DNA of 47,423 nucleotides from Paenibacillus sp. 598K (GTDB lineage Bacteria; Bacillota; Bacilli; Paenibacillales; Paenibacillaceae), in NCBI RefSeq assembly GCF_003851045.1, contig NZ_BFBX01000092.1, positions 1-47,423 of the forward strand. The letters run 5' to 3'. The notes beneath the pieces are model-generated. The model was not told the DNA's origin and did no database searches. It was given only the letters and a program-made list of their open reading frames with translations. Shown here in pieces: positions 38,456 through 45,933 of the stretch; the first letter of the stretch is position 1, and each line of letters starts with the position of its first letter. Made by a program: the position numbers and the translations under genes.

Positions 38456-40171
38456 TCAGAACAGGAAATACCGCTGCGCCATCGGCACGACCTCGGCCGG
38501 CTCACAGGTTGCCAGCTCGCCATCGACGCGCACCTGATACGTCTCGGGATCGACGTCGATGCGAGGCGTTTCGGCATTGTGGACCATGTCTTTTTTGGTA
38601 ACGGTGCGACAGCCCTTGACTGGCTCGATCCGCTTCTGCAGCCCCAGCTCGCTGGCGATGCCGCGATCGTAGGCAGCCTGGGAGACGAATGTGATCGAGC
38701 TGCTGTACTTGGCCTTGCCCAACGCCGCGAACATCGGCCGCCCGAATACGGGCTGCGGCGTAGGAATCGATGCGTTGGGGTCGCCCATCTGGGCGTAGGC
38801 GATGCTGCCGCCCTTCAGCACGAGGTCGGGCTTGACGCCGAAAAAGGCCGGCGTCCAGACGACCAGATCGGCGAACTTGCCGACCTCCAGCGAGCCTACG
38901 AGATGCGAGATGCCGTGGGTAATCGCCGGATTAATCGTGTACTTGGCGATGTAGCGCTTGATGCGGAAGTTGTCGCCGCTCTCGTCGTCAGGCGCTAGCG
39001 GTCCGCGCTGCGTCTTCATCTTGTCGGCGGTCTGCCAGGTGCGGATGACGACCTCGCCCACCCGTCCCATCGCCTGCGAGTCCGAGCTGATCATGCTGAA
39101 CACGCCCATGTCGTGGAGGATATCCTCGGCGGCGATCGTCTCCGGGCGGATCCTGGAGTCTGCAAAGGCGACATCCTCGGGGATGCGGCTATCCAGATGG
39201 TGGCACACCATGAGCATGTCGAGATGCTCCTCGATCGTATTGACCGTGAACGGGCGCGTCGGATTGGTCGAGGAGGGCAGCACATTGGTCTCGGCCGCCG
39301 CCCGGATGATGTCCGGCGCATGGCCGCCTCCCGCTCCCTCCGTATGATACGTATGGATCGTCCGGCCATCGATCGCCGCGAGCGTATCCTCCAAGAACCC
39401 TGTCTCGTTGAGTGTGTCAGTATGGATCGCTACCTGCACATCGTACTGGTCGGCGGCTTGCAGACAGGCATCGATCGCTGCCGGCGTCGTGCCCCAGTCC
39501 TCATGCAGCTTCAGCCCGATCGCCCCCGCCTCGATCTGCTCGATGAGCGGGCCTGTGAACGAAGCATTGCCCTTGCCTGTGAAGCCGAGGTTCATCGGGA
39601 ACTCCTCGGCGGCCTCGAGCATCCGGCGCATATGCCAGGCGCCGGGCGTGCAGGTGGTCGCATTGGTCCCGGTAGCCGGACCAGTGCCGCCGCCGATCAT
39701 CGTCGTCACACCCGAGGAGAGCGCCGTCTCGATCTGTTGAGGGCAGATGTAATGGATATGGGCGTCGATGCCTCCAGCCGTGACAATCTTGCCCTCGGCA
39801 GCGATCACCTCCGTGCTCGCTCCGACGATCATATGCTCGTCCACCCCGTCCATCAGATCGGGATTGCCAGCCTTGCCGATGCCGACGATCATGCCGTCAC
39901 GCAGGCCAATATCAGCCTTGTAGATGCCGCTATGGTCGATGACGACGGCATTGGTGATCAGCGTATCGAGCACGCCGTCACTGCGCAGCGCGCCGCTCGA
40001 CTGTCCCATGCCGTCGCGGATTACCTTGCCGCCGCCGAACTTGCACTCGTCGCCGTAGACCGTATAGTCCCGCTCGATGCGGGCCCATAGTCCGGTATCG
40101 GCGAGCCGTACTGCATCGCCTGTCGTCGGGCCGAACATCTGGGCATAGCTCTTGCGGTCCATCCTGCTCAT
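38456..40171 (-). CDS. ureC: Urease alpha subunit
   Basis: 571-residue catalytic subunit that hydrolyses urea to ammonia and carbamate with two nickel ions. All key residues are seen: His138 and His140 in AGGIDAHIHYICP, the carbamylated Lys221 in GLKLHEDWG, His250 in VAIHTDTLNE, His276 in HTYHTEGAGGGH, Cys323 and His324 of the mobile flap (LMVCHHLDSR) and Asp364 in MISSDSQAMGR. These fall one position after the well-known Sporosarcina pasteurii numbers. The ATG at 40171 has GGAGG seven bases upstream and overlaps the ureB stop; the ATG at 40186 precedes that box. It forms the complex with the beta and gamma subunits. Confidence 0.97.
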   Translation of the reverse strand: MSRMDRKSYAQMFGPTTGDAVRLADTGLWARIERDYTVYGDECKFGGGKVIRDGMGQSSGALRSDGVLDTLITNAVVIDHSGIYKADIGLRDGMIVGIGKAGNPDLMDGVDEHMIVGASTEVIAAEGKIVTAGGIDAHIHYICPQQIETALSSGVTTMIGGGTGPATGTNATTCTPGAWHMRRMLEAAEEFPMNLGFTGKGNASFTGPLIEQIEAGAIGLKLHEDWGTTPAAIDACLQAADQYDVQVAIHTDTLNETGFLEDTLAAIDGRTIHTYHTEGAGGGHAPDIIRAAAETNVLPSSTNPTRPFTVNTIEEHLDMLMVCHHLDSRIPEDVAFADSRIRPETIAAEDILHDMGVFSMISSDSQAMGRVGEVVIRTWQTADKMKTQRGPLAPDDESGDNFRIKRYIAKYTINPAITHGISHLVGSLEVGKFADLVVWTPAFFGVKPDLVLKGGSIAYAQMGDPNASIPTPQPVFGRPMFAALGKAKYSSSITFVSQAAYDRGIASELGLQKRIEPVKGCRTVTKKDMVHNAETPRIDVDPETYQVRVDGELATCEPAEVVPMAQRYFLF

Positions 40172-40533
40172 GACCCCGCCTCCCACCGTGCCAGACGCTC
40201 GCGCACCTCGTCGCTCATCGCCCCGGCCACCGCCGGTCCCTGGGTCAGATTGTTCAGTCCGTAGGACAGCTTGCGCCCGCCCAGCTCGACCAGTCCGACC
40301 GGCTTTTCCTCGCCCGGCTCGAACCGTACGGCCGTACCCGCAGGGATGTCCAGTCGCATCCCGAATGCGCGCTCCCGCTCAAAGGAGAGACCGCGGTTCA
40401 CCTCAAAAAAATGCACATGCGACCCGACCTGAATCGGACGATCGCCTGTATTGACGACGAGCAACTCGGCCGTCCTGCGTCCGCTGTTTAGCTCGATGCT
40501 GCCTGCAGCCGTTCTGTATTCACCCGGTATCAT
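40168..40533 (-). CDS. ureB: Urease beta subunit
   Basis: 121 residues, structural subunit of urease. Opens MIPGEYR, then VVNTGDRPIQVGSHVHFFEV (about 26-45), GMRLDIPAGTAVRFEPG and VGLVELGGRKLSYGLNN, all standard for UreB. GGGAGGGATGGC gives a good ribosome binding site for the ATG at 40533. The stop overlaps the ureC start by four bases, so beta and alpha are produced together. The tail (SDEVRERLARWEAGS) is charged. Separate genes for the three subunits is the usual bacterial form. Confidence 0.95.
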   Translation of the reverse strand: MIPGEYRTAAGSIELNSGRRTAELLVVNTGDRPIQVGSHVHFFEVNRGLSFERERAFGMRLDIPAGTAVRFEPGEEKPVGLVELGGRKLSYGLNNLTQGPAVAGAMSDEVRERLARWEAGS

Positions 40534-40615
40534 GCCATCCCTCCCGAATCGCCGCCTACTGCGGCTCGCTATAGCTCTCGTATCATTTCTGCTGCGTCTT
40601 GCGGCCGATTCCGCC

Positions 40616-40915
40616 TCAGATCGGATTGTGGATCGTTACCAGCTTCGTGCCATCGGGGAACGTTGCTTCCACTTGCACTTCATGCAGCATCTCCGGGATG
40701 CCCGGCATGACCTGCTCCGGGGTAAGGATGCGTGTGCCATATTCCATCAGCTGGGCGACCGTTTTGCCGTCCCGCGCGCCTTCGAGAATCTCCGAGGTGA
40801 TGAGCGCGACGCTTTCGGGATAATTGAGCTTGACGCCGCGATTGAGCCGTCGTCTGGCCAGGTCCGCAGCGATCGTGATGAGCAGCTTTTCTTTCTCTCG
40901 TTCCGTCAAATGCAA
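40616..40915 (-). CDS. ureA: Urease gamma subunit
   Basis: 99 residues and the first gene of the urease operon. The protein begins MHLTEREKEKLLI, matching the usual UreA opening, and ends in the characteristic TKLVTIHNPI. LNYPESVALITSEILEGARDG and MEYGTRILTPEQVMPG are also family standard. The start codon is TTG at 40915 with GAGGTGA upstream; no ATG is available, so this rarer codon is accepted. An 82-base gap to ureB is the largest inside the operon. A promoter and a TnrA/GlnR-like box lie upstream. Confidence 0.93.
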   Translation of the reverse strand: MHLTEREKEKLLITIAADLARRRLNRGVKLNYPESVALITSEILEGARDGKTVAQLMEYGTRILTPEQVMPGIPEMLHEVQVEATFPDGTKLVTIHNPI

Positions 40916-40948
40916 GAATAGTCACCTCATTATCAATCGGATAGCTAC

Positions 40949-40977
40949 ATTATAAAGCAACCGTTTCCTGTAAGTAA
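40949..40977 (-). promoter_or_regulatory. Predicted promoter of the urease operon
   Basis: Minus strand: TTACTT (40977-40972), 17-base spacer, TATAAT (40954-40949), 34 bases before the ureA TTG. The perfect -10 with a weak -35 fits a promoter that needs an activator. Confidence 0.6.
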
Positions 40978-40986
40978 ACCGTTTTG

Positions 40987-41003
40987 TGTCAGCTTAAATG
41001 ACG
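40987..41003. promoter_or_regulatory. TnrA/GlnR-like nitrogen-control box
   Basis: TGTCAGCTTAAATGACG matches TGTNANAWWWTMTNACA at all but three positions and keeps both half-sites except the last base. Its centre is about 53 bases upstream of the predicted ureA transcription start, close to where TnrA activates in B. subtilis. It could also affect the divergent ilvD. Confidence 0.55.
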
Positions 41004-41206
41004 CAATTGTCGAATTCGTGTCGATTCAAGAAGGATCACCCAATTATTTAACATCCAGGTTACATCGGATTCCTTATTCTTCCTCTCGTTCCTGCCTGTT
41101 CTTGCTTCCCGCTGCTGCCGCTCATTGCCTGGGGCCCAAGCCTAGTCAGCAACGTGTGGATATGATAGACTGGTGGGTATGGACATTTATTATAGGAGGG
41201 ACAACC

Positions 41207-42892
41207 ATGTCGACAACAAAAATGCGTTCAGACATGATCAAAAAAGGCTTTGACCGCGCGCCTCACCGGAGCTTGCTGCGGGCAGCCGGCGTCAAGGAAG
41301 AAGATTTCGGCAAGCCGTTTATCGCGGTCTGCAACTCATACATCGATATCGTACCGGGCCATGTGCATCTGCAAGAATTCGGAAAAATCGTCAAGGAAGC
41401 GATCCGCGAAGCGGGCGGCGTGCCGTTCGAGTTCAACACGATCGGCGTCGACGACGGCATCGCAATGGGCCACATCGGCATGCGCTACTCGCTGCCGAGC
41501 CGCGAGATCATCGCAGACTCGCTCGAGACGGTCGTCAACGCGCACTGGTTCGACGGTATGGTGTGCATCCCGAACTGCGACAAGATCACGCCGGGCATGA
41601 TGATGGGCGCACTGCGCGTCAATATCCCGACGCTGTTCGTCAGCGGCGGCCCGATGAAGGCTGGCAAAACCTCCGACGGCAAATCGATCTCGCTCTCTAG
41701 CGTCTTCGAGGGCGTAGGCGCTCACCAGGCGGGCAAGCTGGACGACGCCGGTCTGCTCGAGCTCGAGCAGTATGGCTGTCCGACCTGCGGCTCCTGCTCC
41801 GGCATGTTCACCGCCAACTCGATGAACTGTCTGGCTGAAGGTCTTGGACTCGCGCTGCCAGGCAACGGCACGATCCTCGCTGTCGCGCCTGAGCGTCGCG
41901 ACTTCGTCCGTCAGTCGGCCAAGCAGCTGATGGAGCTGATCAAGCAAGACATCAAGCCGCGCGACATCGTAACGATCGAAGCGATCGACAATGCCTTCGC
42001 TCTCGATATGGCGATGGGCGGCTCCACCAATACGGTACTGCATACGCTGGCGCTGGCGCATGAGGCCGGCTTTGAGTATCCGGTCGCTCGCATCAATGAA
42101 GTCGCCGAGCGCGTGCCGCATCTGGCGAAGATCGCTCCGGCTTCGGATTACCACATCGAGGATGTGCATAATGCAGGCGGCGTAACCTCGATCCTCAACG
42201 AGCTGTTCAAGAAGGAAGGCGCCTTGCACGGCGACTGCATCACCGTAACTGGCAAGACGCTGCGCGAAAATGCGGCCGGCCATGAGATCCTCAATCACGA
42301 TGTCATCCGGCCGATCGACAACCCGCACAGCGAGCGCGGCGGCCTGGCCGTCCTGTTCGGCAACATCGCCCCCGACGGCGCGATCATCAAGGTCGGCGCG
42401 GTGGACAAGTCCGTCGGCGGCTATCACAAGGGCCCTGCTATCTGCTACGACTCCCAGGACGATGCGCTGTACGGCATCGCCAACGGCAAGGTCAAGGAAG
42501 GCCATGTCGTGGTCATCCGCTACGAAGGACCGAAGGGCGGACCAGGCATGCCTGAGATGCTGGCTCCAACCTCGCAAATCGTCGGCATGGGCCTTGGCGC
42601 CAAGGTCGGCCTGATCACCGACGGCCGCTTCTCCGGCGCATCGCGCGGCATCAGCATCGGCCATATCTCGCCAGAGGCTGCCGAGGGCGGACCGATCGCC
42701 TTTATCGAGGATGGCGACATCATCGAGCTCGACCTGGAGAACCGCAAGATCGAGCTGCTCATCAGCGACGAAGAGATGGCCGCTCGCCGCGCCAACTGGA
42801 AGGGCTTCGAGCAGAAGATCAAGACCGGCTATCTGGCCCGCTACTCCAAGCTCGTCACCTCCGCCAGCACGGGCGGCGTCATGAAGATCTGA
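41207..42892 (+). CDS. ilvD: Dihydroxy-acid dehydratase
   Basis: 561 residues. The enzyme dehydrates 2,3-dihydroxy-isovalerate and -methylvalerate in valine, leucine and isoleucine synthesis. Iron-sulfur and Mg ligands of the IlvD/Edd family are visible: Cys in VCIPNCDKITPGM, the CPTCGSCSGMFTANSMNCL block and AMGGSTNTVLHTLA; DGRFSGASRGISIGHISPEA near 480 closes the active site. The ATG at 41207 has AGGAGGG seven bases upstream; the longer frame to 41018 is not supported. It is a single gene, divergent from urease, with its own terminator. No T-box leader or attenuator is seen in the 200 bases upstream. Confidence 0.96.
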   Translation: MSTTKMRSDMIKKGFDRAPHRSLLRAAGVKEEDFGKPFIAVCNSYIDIVPGHVHLQEFGKIVKEAIREAGGVPFEFNTIGVDDGIAMGHIGMRYSLPSREIIADSLETVVNAHWFDGMVCIPNCDKITPGMMMGALRVNIPTLFVSGGPMKAGKTSDGKSISLSSVFEGVGAHQAGKLDDAGLLELEQYGCPTCGSCSGMFTANSMNCLAEGLGLALPGNGTILAVAPERRDFVRQSAKQLMELIKQDIKPRDIVTIEAIDNAFALDMAMGGSTNTVLHTLALAHEAGFEYPVARINEVAERVPHLAKIAPASDYHIEDVHNAGGVTSILNELFKKEGALHGDCITVTGKTLRENAAGHEILNHDVIRPIDNPHSERGGLAVLFGNIAPDGAIIKVGAVDKSVGGYHKGPAICYDSQDDALYGIANGKVKEGHVVVIRYEGPKGGPGMPEMLAPTSQIVGMGLGAKVGLITDGRFSGASRGISIGHISPEAAEGGPIAFIEDGDIIELDLENRKIELLISDEEMAARRANWKGFEQKIKTGYLARYSKLVTSASTGGVMKI

Positions 42893-42935
42893 CGCCTCGC
42901 CCGCGCACGGACTTCGCATAAGCTTAATAACAAAC

Positions 42936-42976
42936 AAATGGCGATGCCAAGGGAGCTCCTCCCTGCATCGCCATTT
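42936..42976 (+). terminator. Terminator of ilvD
   Basis: Perfect 12-base stem AAATGGCGATGC / GCATCGCCATTT (42936-42947 with 42965-42976) with an inner GGGAG/CTCCC pairing, then TCTATT. It starts 44 bases after the ilvD stop. Confidence 0.85.
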
Positions 42977-42998
42977 TCTATTCCGTCCATCGCCGGCA

Positions 42999-43043
42999 TA
43001 GACAAGGCCGCCTAGGGTGTAAGCTCCCTGGCGGCCTTGTCTA
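42999..43043. repeat. Inverted repeat straddling the stop codon of the deacetylase gene
   Basis: Perfect 14-base arms TAGACAAGGCCGCC (42999-43012) and GGCGGCCTTGTCTA (43030-43043). The right arm encodes the last residues LDKAA and the loop holds the stop codon. No U-run follows on the minus strand. It may protect the mRNA end or slow ribosome release. Confidence 0.65.
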
Positions 43044-44448
43044 GCGGTTCCAACTGGCTCGGCAGCGTCTTCGACGGCGAAACGTCGGCAGAGCGCTTCC
43101 GGGTGCCCGGCGTTGCGGCTACCGGATACCGTCGTCGGAACTCCGTCATCGACATCGCGATGATGCGGGGCACCAACGTTTCTTTCTTCTCCCGTACCCG
43201 CTGACCGCCGCCAGGATGCAGCACCCGTAGCAGCAGACTCAGATAGATGCGTGTGAAGCGACTGAACATCCCCGGCGGCAGATCAATCGTGCTGAAGCCA
43301 AACGACTGCGAGCCGCGATTAATCATGCTGATCCCGTATAGTCCCTTGACATGGTCAAGCTCCGGTCGTCCGGCCAGCTCGCTCGCCAGCTTGGGCATCG
43401 CCCGCCCTACCTCTCGCACAACGTAGATGGCCATCCGAATGACCGAGCCGGAGGAGGAGAGTGTCTGGAACAGCTTCTCGTTATCCAGATGCAGCTCCAC
43501 TACTTCATCGCCCTTGCGGATCTCCTCTCCGTCTGTCAGCTGCAACGTCTCGCCCTGATACTTGCGCACCCGGTAGTGGAAGATCGCATCCCCCTTCACC
43601 GGCTTCACGCGGAACAGAACCTGGAATACCCGCTCCCAGCCTAGCCACAGGGCGACCGCGATACGCTTGAGCAGACCGATGCGAGGTCGCTTCGGCGGAT
43701 GCTCCAGTTGCTCCCGCAAGCGCTCGAAGCGACGCGCACGCATCTGATCGGAGATCTCGATCATCTCCTCGATATGCACGAACCGATACCCGCGGGACTT
43801 TCCTTCCTCCAGATACGTCTCGAGCGCCTCCAGCATATGAGCGGGAGCGTGCTCGTCTGCGCCCAAGGTCGTGCCGCAATCGTGGAGCAGCAGCACCTCG
43901 CCCGGCCTCAGCTTTTTCATCAGCCGTTTGGTGAGCCGCTTGACGCCGACGCGTTGGCGCCAGTCATTGAACATCGCCGACCAGAGGATAATCTGCAGAT
44001 GACCGAGATTCGAGAAGTCGAACAGATTGACGATGCCCCACGGCGGTCGGTAATAGGACGAACGGACGCCCGTCGCCTTGCGGATCACTTCCGACGTCTG
44101 GTGGATCTGACGTTTGACCGTCGCCGGACGCATGAACCAATTGGTCTTGTGCACATAATTATGAATACCGATGACATGACCCTCGTCCTTCATCCTCCGC
44201 AACAGGTCCGGGTGCCGTTCGGCATTGGCCCCGACCACAAAAAAAGTCGCCTTGGCGTCGTAACGAGCCAACAGATCAAGCAGTTGCGGCGTATAGGTCG
44301 GGTCCGGTCCGTCATCGAAGGTAAGCGCAATCTCCCGCTTGGTCTTGCCCCGCTTGAAGACGCGGAAGCCAAAGATCCGGCTGATCAAGCCAGGAAGAAA
44401 GGCGTAAAAGGTCAAAATATAAAAACCCAGAAGCAATAAGCTCTCCAT
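43012..44448 (-). CDS. Polysaccharide deacetylase (NodB) with C-terminal YkoP-like domain
   Basis: 478 residues. A membrane helix (about 3-24) anchors the protein, then a NodB domain (38-230): ALTFDDGPDPTYTP is motif 1 with the catalytic Asp, GIHNYVHKTNWF corresponds to the metal-binding H-xxx-H motif, YYRPPWG is motif 3 and VLLLHDCGTTLG motif 5. The second half (about 250-440) resembles YkoP, which is a separate protein in B. subtilis but fused in Paenibacillus. NodB enzymes remove acetyl groups from peptidoglycan or exopolysaccharide. The ATG at 44448 has GGGGA eight bases upstream. It is a single gene and the polymer acted on is unknown. Confidence 0.85.
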   Translation of the reverse strand: MESLLLLGFYILTFYAFLPGLISRIFGFRVFKRGKTKREIALTFDDGPDPTYTPQLLDLLARYDAKATFFVVGANAERHPDLLRRMKDEGHVIGIHNYVHKTNWFMRPATVKRQIHQTSEVIRKATGVRSSYYRPPWGIVNLFDFSNLGHLQIILWSAMFNDWRQRVGVKRLTKRLMKKLRPGEVLLLHDCGTTLGADEHAPAHMLEALETYLEEGKSRGYRFVHIEEMIEISDQMRARRFERLREQLEHPPKRPRIGLLKRIAVALWLGWERVFQVLFRVKPVKGDAIFHYRVRKYQGETLQLTDGEEIRKGDEVVELHLDNEKLFQTLSSSGSVIRMAIYVVREVGRAMPKLASELAGRPELDHVKGLYGISMINRGSQSFGFSTIDLPPGMFSRFTRIYLSLLLRVLHPGGGQRVREKKETLVPRIIAMSMTEFRRRYPVAATPGTRKRSADVSPSKTLPSQLEPLDKAARELTP

Positions 44449-44604
44449 ATGCAAATTCCCCGCGATCCTGGTTTACGTCGGGCTTCTCCCCAAACAGACG
44501 CCTAACGAGCATACCTAAATATTGTATCATACCCGAACAATAAATAGGCATCCTTTTTGAAAGTGTAGTACAATCAGTATGATAATTAATCAAGGAGGAA
44601 GAGC

Positions 44605-45816
44605 ATGCTGACGTTTTATAAAAAGTACTGGCGAACGGCTTTTGACATCGGTCTGATCGCGTTGACCGTCTACTTGATTATGTTTGCCTTCAGCTATTTG
44701 TACAAAATTGCCACCCCTATCTTTCTCTGCTTCCTTATTTTTATGGTCATTGAACCATTGGCGAAGCGGCTCAACAAGCTTGGCATCAAAAAATCGATCG
44801 CTTCCGCCGTCTCCATTTTGTTTTTCAGCGTCATTATTTTGGGCGCTTTTGTCGGCGCCGGCTTTGTCCTCACCAACGAGATCACCAATCTTGTGGAGAT
44901 GCTGCCCAAGTACCAGGAGCAGATCGGCGAGCAAGTCGCCGCGATCAGTACATACCTGTCGGAGCGTTACGAGACGCTGCCGCCGGACATTACCGAGAAT
45001 TCAACCCAGATCATTAACTATGTGACGAGCTGGGGCGCCGGCATCGCCGCAGGCTTCCTGACCTGGACGACGAAGTTTCTCACCTCGTTCTCCTCATTTT
45101 TGCTCAATTTCGGCATTGGTGTCATTCTCGCCTATTTCCTGAGCATCGAGATCAAGGACTGGCGCCAGACAGCGCAGGAGAAGACGCCAAAGACGTTTAA
45201 AAATGCGTTTTTTTTCCTCAAGGAAAACGTCTTTAAGGGCATCACTGCCTATTTGAAGGCTCAGTTCAAGCTGATCTCCGTCACCTTCGTCGTCATCCTG
45301 GTCGCCCTGCTCTTCCTCCGGGTCGACAACGCCTTCTCGGTGGCGACGCTGGCCGCCGTCTTCGACCTGCTGCCGCTGCTCGGCGTCAGCACCGTCTTCG
45401 TGCCATGGATTGTCTACCTGTTCATCGTCGGTCAGACCGGACTGGCGATCTCGCTCTCCGTCCTCTTGCTCGTCGTGCTCGTCACGCGACAGATTCTGGA
45501 GCCGAAAATTACAGGCGATTCGCTGGGCGTATCCGCCTTTACGATGTTCGTGTTTATGATCATCTCGCTGTCGCTGTTTGGCGTCGCTGGCCTGATTATC
45601 TCACCGCTGCTGGTCATCCTCATCAAGGCGTTGTACACGCAAGGCTACTTGCATCGCTGGATACGGGCGCCGCTCGACGAATTCGACGAGGAGCCCAGAC
45701 CGCCGCAGCCGCCGAGCGGACCAACAGGCGGCTCCGGCCCGGCAGGATCGCTCCAGGACACAGGCGGCGACTCTCCCCGTCCTGCCGCTGGCAAAGGACC
45801 GTTGCCGACGCCATAA
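44605..45816 (+). CDS. AI-2E family transporter (YtvI/PerM-like permease)
   Basis: 403 residues with about eight membrane helices: two at the N-terminus (about 12-55), a helical middle, and the cluster from about 220 to 350 (FDLLPLLGVSTVFVPWIVYLF, shown here as LLPLLGVSTVFVPW, and LVTRQILEPKITGDSLGV). The RQILEPKI motif is diagnostic of the AI-2E family, which includes autoinducer exporters, Na+/H+ antiporters and proteins of unknown cargo. The C-terminal 50 residues are an unusual Pro/Gly-rich, charged cytosolic tail. AAGGAGG lies 8 bases upstream of the ATG. It is transcribed alone and ends at a strong terminator. Confidence 0.88.
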   Translation: MLTFYKKYWRTAFDIGLIALTVYLIMFAFSYLYKIATPIFLCFLIFMVIEPLAKRLNKLGIKKSIASAVSILFFSVIILGAFVGAGFVLTNEITNLVEMLPKYQEQIGEQVAAISTYLSERYETLPPDITENSTQIINYVTSWGAGIAAGFLTWTTKFLTSFSSFLLNFGIGVILAYFLSIEIKDWRQTAQEKTPKTFKNAFFFLKENVFKGITAYLKAQFKLISVTFVVILVALLFLRVDNAFSVATLAAVFDLLPLLGVSTVFVPWIVYLFIVGQTGLAISLSVLLLVVLVTRQILEPKITGDSLGVSAFTMFVFMIISLSLFGVAGLIISPLLVILIKALYTQGYLHRWIRAPLDEFDEEPRPPQPPSGPTGGSGPAGSLQDTGGDSPRPAAGKGPLPTP

Positions 45817-45849
45817 CAGCGCGGCTATAACAGCTTCATAAGCCGCTCG

Positions 45850-45899
45850 AACAAGCCCCTTCTCCAGCGCGCAGGTGCGTGCGGCAGAAGGGGCTTGTT
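45850..45899. terminator. Bidirectional terminator between the permease and the penicillin-binding protein
   Basis: Perfect 14-base stem AACAAGCCCCTTCT / AGAAGGGGCTTGTT (45850-45863 with 45886-45899). It lies between two convergent genes, 34 bases from each stop. The U-tails are short on both sides. Confidence 0.75.
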
Positions 45900-45933
45900 G
45901 TCCGTCGACAAGCTGCGGCCAGCGTGTGACAGC

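Noticed and set aside
41004..41206. T-box or attenuator upstream of ilvD
   Set aside because: No T-box sequence (GGGTGGNACCGCG-like) and no terminator/antiterminator pair is visible in the leader.
41336..42937. 533-codon frame antisense to ilvD
   Set aside because: Shadow of a highly conserved gene; Asp/Arg/His-rich with no family features.
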